A DNA stretch of 64,000 bases from Mycteria americana. Lineage: Eukaryota; Chordata; Aves; Ciconiiformes; Ciconiidae. Made by a program: the position numbers and the translations under genes. The notes under the pieces were generated by a model that was not told where the DNA came from, did not search any database, and was given only the letters and a program-made list of their open reading frames with translations. Below are positions 59,701-64,000 of this stretch, piece after piece. The stretch covers positions 51,067,001 to 51,131,000 of the forward strand of contig NC_134371.1 of assembly GCF_035582795.1 (NCBI RefSeq). The letters are read 5' to 3'. The number at the start of each line of letters is the position of its first letter. Position 1 is the first letter of the stretch.

Positions 59701-62700
59701 CCCCCAAGCAAAACTCGGCCAACACTTAATAAATGAACATGCTTATGGTTGCAAAGGCAGGTCTTGTGGAAATGCCAGCATTTCCAGTGCTGCTTGTGCA
59801 CACCCATCACTATATGAGGTCTGACTGCAGGACCACAGGCTGCTCTCTATCCAGAGGAGACACTCTGGGCTGGCCTGCTTTGGGAGGACTCGAGACTGGA
59901 TAACAAAGAAGGTGGTTTTTCTGTATGATCCCTGTGTCGTTGGCTGCAAAGGTTGATGGGTATGTAAGTGGGAAAGGCAGGAAACTTTACAGGGTACCAC
60001 TTCCTTCACGCGCGCAGTGGGAAGCTTAATGAGCAGTCATGCTGCTAATGAGCAGAGCAGCGCCACGCCATGGAGGCTTCGTAGCAGCTGGTGTGGTGCA
60101 GAGCCTGGTCTGACTCTGGGTTTGGGGGGGCTGCGTCATTTGTTACAGTCAGGTTGGACTTCTGCTCTGTCACAGAGTGACTGTGTCACCACCGTGGGCA
60201 ATGTGTGCTCTGTACCCCCCAGCTCTGAAAACTGAGAACATCCCTAATGGCCAAATACGTGATACCCATTTGTGAGCATTAAGCGAGGACAAGAAAACTT
60301 GCAGTGAAATGTGGTGGAAGCCATTTCAGAAGACAACAGTTTACCCCTAAGCATATGATGATAGAGGATGCATATCTTTTGGTGGGAAAATCATCCAGTT
60401 GAAGGATGTCTGTTTTAGGTGTTAGGAGTGAATTATTGCACCAGTTGTGTCAGAATGGGAAAGTTCTCTTTAAGAAGTGGTGCAAACACCTACAAATACA
60501 GTGTTCTGTGATGGTAATAACACTGAAGATACTGTGCTGTATCATCTACCCTGTACTGCAGAAATAACAGATATACAGCAGCAATAAATTACCAAAACAC
60601 ATAATTAGGGATCTGTAGAACTGAGTGTTTCAGAGAGAATACTGCTTTCTAGAAGTAAGCATCTCTGAACTAATACCTAAATCTAAAGAGAAGTGATTTC
60701 TGAGTGCAGTCATGAATTATGCTGTTGTGAACAAGGCGTTACGCTGTCTCAGTCTCTTTCATTCTTAGAGGCATGTTTTGCATAAACTAATGCAGAAGTC
60801 ACACCTGTTAAAAAAAAAAAAGAAATCCTTATGCACTGAATGACTACCCTGTGTGTAGGACCTCATCACAAACTTACATACTGATAGAAATATCATTCTG
60901 TTAGTCCATTAGAAGTTTGAGGACATTTTCTTATGCCTACACTCACAATTGCACCTACGTGTGGTTTCAGGAAGCCTGATGTAACAGATTAAGTGCTTTC
61001 TTGCCTATGGCTATTTTACTGGAAATCCTGGTAATGAAGACCTCAGAATAAGCATTTATGTCAAAAAAAGCATGTTTTCAGTGCTTCCACCCTGGAAAGG
61101 GATGAAGTAAGGGTCTGTGTTTCTGTTCTATTATTGATTATTTATTGTAGTTCTCACTAGAGGATAGAGGACTAAGCTATTCTGTCTCAAAATGTCAAAC
61201 CTTAACCTTTGTACAAACTTTCTGAAGTTCAGCAAGCTATGTGAAAATGGGCCACTGTGATTGAATAACGTTAATGTGGAAATAGTTAACTCCCACACAA
61301 CACTGTATTTCACCAGCTGCAACATGGCTTGCTCTGCAATGGTTTCACAGGTCTATGATGCTTGCGCTGATTTTGTGGTGGTTCTCCTATTTATAATTAC
61401 AACTGTACTTAAAGAAACATCTGTACAGGGATAAGTAGTACATAATGTTGATACGTTTATCTTACTAGTTTGTAAGAACAGCTTCCACCCACGCCCAACC
61501 CCCATGCATCTATTTCTTCCTTTGTGGCCCCAAATTAACCCAGAACTAGTGTCGGACCACTTGGCTTAGGCTGCCTTGGACCGTCTCTCATACCCTTTTT
61601 CACCTTTTACTACTGGAAACATACTGACGTCCATTGCTGCTTTCAAATGTACTCCAGTTCTGCAAGACTCTTAAATAACATTAGTTGGTCTAGTCCATCC
61701 ACGTGTCACAGGAAAGGACAACATCCTCCTGGTTTCTTTCTCATGTAGCCTAGAATAGTCCACTGTACCTGAGTGGCCACATTATCTTCCCCCAAGGTCG
61801 GTTTAAAGCCCTTGGGCTAACCCAGTGAGTTTATTGTTAGGTGGCTGCAATGAGCAGTGCTGAGCCAGAGGATCTCAAACACTCTGTCCCTCAGCGCTCC
61901 TGTCCCATGCTCTCCAAAGATCTCCTGTGTAGCTCTGTCCCAACCATTGGCTCCCCCTTAGATCTGTAGCCTCATCTTGTCTTCTTCAATGGGCAGGAAG
62001 GTTATAAATAGACAAGATAGACAAAGTGGCCCAGATTCCTCAAAGCCCTCAGCATTCACAACTGAGGCCAGAGCAAATGGCCTGCTTTTAGTCTCTTTTT
62101 ATTTTAAAGTGCCTGGCCTCAACATGTTTAACCATGTTCAAAATTGAGTCTAAAGGTTGCAGCGGGTATAGCTACAGACATGACCCAAATCTGGTGGTGA
62201 ATACTTAAGAAAATCTGGCCCAATTCAGCTGTAACATTTCTGTTTGGTGTGGAGCCAAGTTTATAGTATCAGCAACATCAAGGCAAAGCAACAGATACAG
62301 AAAAATATGCTCAATGAACTTTTATTTTTATTTCTGCTCTGGGTAGGGTTAGGCAAAAGAGTAAGGGAGGTATTACAGCATGTGTCACTGAGAAGCAAGC
62401 AAATACATTTTGAATTTCAAATGCATGTTCTCCCTGAAAGGGATTTTCCTTTGCAAAATGGTGGGATGACAACTATCAAGTTCAGTGAAAGCCATTTTAG
62501 TCCCCAGGCCATGAGAGTGGGTACCAAGGAGCTCAGAGTCTATTTCTGGCTCTGTGTCTGACATAGCCCACGTGCCTGGATGAGTCATTCCACTCCCCTT
62601 TCACTTTCCTTTTCTGTGAAAAGGGGTTACCTACCTTTGGAAAATGCTTTGAAACTGATGATGAAACTTCTAATTGATAACCCTCTTTAAAAGAGTCCTC

Positions 62701-64000
62701 AAATGGCAAAGAGCTCACTTCGGTGCATGTAAATGTGCCATAAGAACACCATTAGCTCAGTCAAAAAAATTAGCAACTAGAAACAAGCACGATCCTGTGT
62801 AATCACTGATCAGTTTGATCCATCTTCAGTGGTGAATTTGTAATCTTGGTCAAAGTTTGAAACTAGACAATTTCTTATAACAATTACTTAAAACTAGGAA
62901 TGCATCTCTTCTTTCAGCAATAAAATCTACCCTGAGGTTGCACTATGAAAGATAATGGCTTTTGATAGGTAACAGCCTATAGAGATACAGGGGCTATTAT
63001 GTGGGGATTCCTATATAGCAAGAAATTCTGAACAAAGCTGTTACTGCTCCTCATCACATTAGTTTTAAAAATAAATACTGTACTTCCACTAAGGAAAAAT
63101 ACATTTAAGTGTTCACATAGTCTAACCTACAACAAACAATTTGGGAAGACAAGTGAAAATGTAAATTTTTGCAAACAAAAAATTAATGGTGTAAAGTGTG
63201 TTAAAATGGCTGGATACCAGTTGATCATAATGACATTTAACCCATCTTAAAATGAAAAGTGACTTTAAACTTGATTTTCTTTTTTTTTTCCCCCCCCTTT
63301 TCTGTGTGTTTAGAAATGTTGAAGTGAAACACACTGCCAATTTGGACACTTGATTTCAAGTTGAGAAATTAATCAAAACCAACCTTTTCCTGCAGAGGTT
63401 TCATTTTCAACCAAGCAGGCCTCTTCTGATTAAAGAAGTTGCATAAAAATTCTTAATCATCTCTGCACAGGAGCACTGCTGTAGCTGTTGGGTGATTCAT
63501 ATCTGTTTTAGAGACAAGTTTCATAATAATCTATAGATGCTGTTGTAAGAATCATTATACGAGTATCTTTGTCCATCTAGCAAGAGTCGTGCGGCCCTGG
63601 GGCAGTGTTCTCCCAGCCTGAGAGAGGCCACCTGTGTAAATGGGCACCAAACCAATGACATGCATGAGCCTCTTTCAAGGAGCGAGGGGAGAGATGGCCA
63701 GTTTACCATCCTGTGCTGAAAAAAATGAGCCCTGCAGCAGGTTCCCTGCAGTGGCTCGGTGTGCGGATGGGAGGGTGGGAGGCACGAGGCAGCTCTCGCC
63801 AGGCAGTGCCATCCCTTTCTCTTCCCCTTGCGGGGTACAGGGAGCCAGCATGAGGGGTGGGAAGCCCAGGGGTCTCCTGCTGTGGAAACTGAACTGTTGG
63901 GTGGGAGCTTTACATGGGCGGACAGGGAGCAGGTGGGAGGATGAGTGCTGGCTGTTGGAATTAGTGAAGGGATGAAGTGGAAAGGAATGGGCAGGCACTG

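Larger units (their letters stand above)
47275..64000. other. Region downstream of GFI1, no gene recognised
   Basis: 16.7 kb with no exon, RNA gene or clear mobile element that I can support. Candidate regulatory clusters are at 49200-49370, 50800-50950, 51370-51480, 51720-51930 and 56530-56740. A short GC-rich tandem duplication lies at about 52450-52496. In other vertebrates the next gene beyond GFI1 (RPAP2) is some distance away, consistent with an empty flank here. Confidence 0.65.

Overview
The window is eukaryotic chromosomal DNA from an amniote, most likely a bird. Coding sequence is split into short exons with GT-AG introns. Repeats are sparse and consist mainly of degenerate CR1 LINE fragments, including the CR1 3'-tail repeat (ATTCTRTG)n. 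CpG islands surround one promoter. The species cannot be named from the sequence alone. None of the many short open frames outside the two spliced genes looks like a real protein.

Layout. Positions 1-26.3 kb hold the 3' end of EVI5 on the + strand: the last two coding exons (2434-2529 and 25012-25317), a 22.5-kb final intron, and a 3' UTR ending near 26.29 kb. Positions 26.3-34 kb are intergenic, with isolated CpG-rich patches from 31.1 kb. A large CpG island (34.1-36.7 kb) carries the promoter, 5' UTR and first exons of GFI1. GFI1 is complete on the + strand: six coding exons, 36108-46080, 406 codons plus stop, then a 3' UTR to about 47.27 kb. From 47.3 kb to the end I see no gene. The EVI5-GFI1 tandem order is the known vertebrate arrangement.

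Function. EVI5 is a TBC-domain Rab GTPase-activating protein; only its C-terminal tail is in the window. GFI1 is a SNAG-domain, six-zinc-finger transcriptional repressor of haematopoietic and inner-ear/neuronal differentiation. In mammals its regulatory elements are known to be spread over about 100 kb, reaching into the neighbouring gene and the downstream flank. Most of the non-coding interest here is therefore regulatory.

Best candidates for something undescribed: (1) two strong hairpins in tandem in GFI1 intron 2 (36772-36845, 35-bp stem; 36871-36915, 20-bp stem), resembling a miRNA precursor or structured intronic RNA; (2) a GATA/E-box/ETS-RUNX cluster at about 56.53-56.74 kb, 20 kb downstream of the GFI1 start, that looks like a haematopoietic enhancer; (3) a nested GC-rich inverted repeat just upstream of the GFI1 coding exon; (4) a possible alternative EVI5 terminal exon at 10.59 kb; (5) an old palindromic repeat fragment inside the GFI1 3' UTR.
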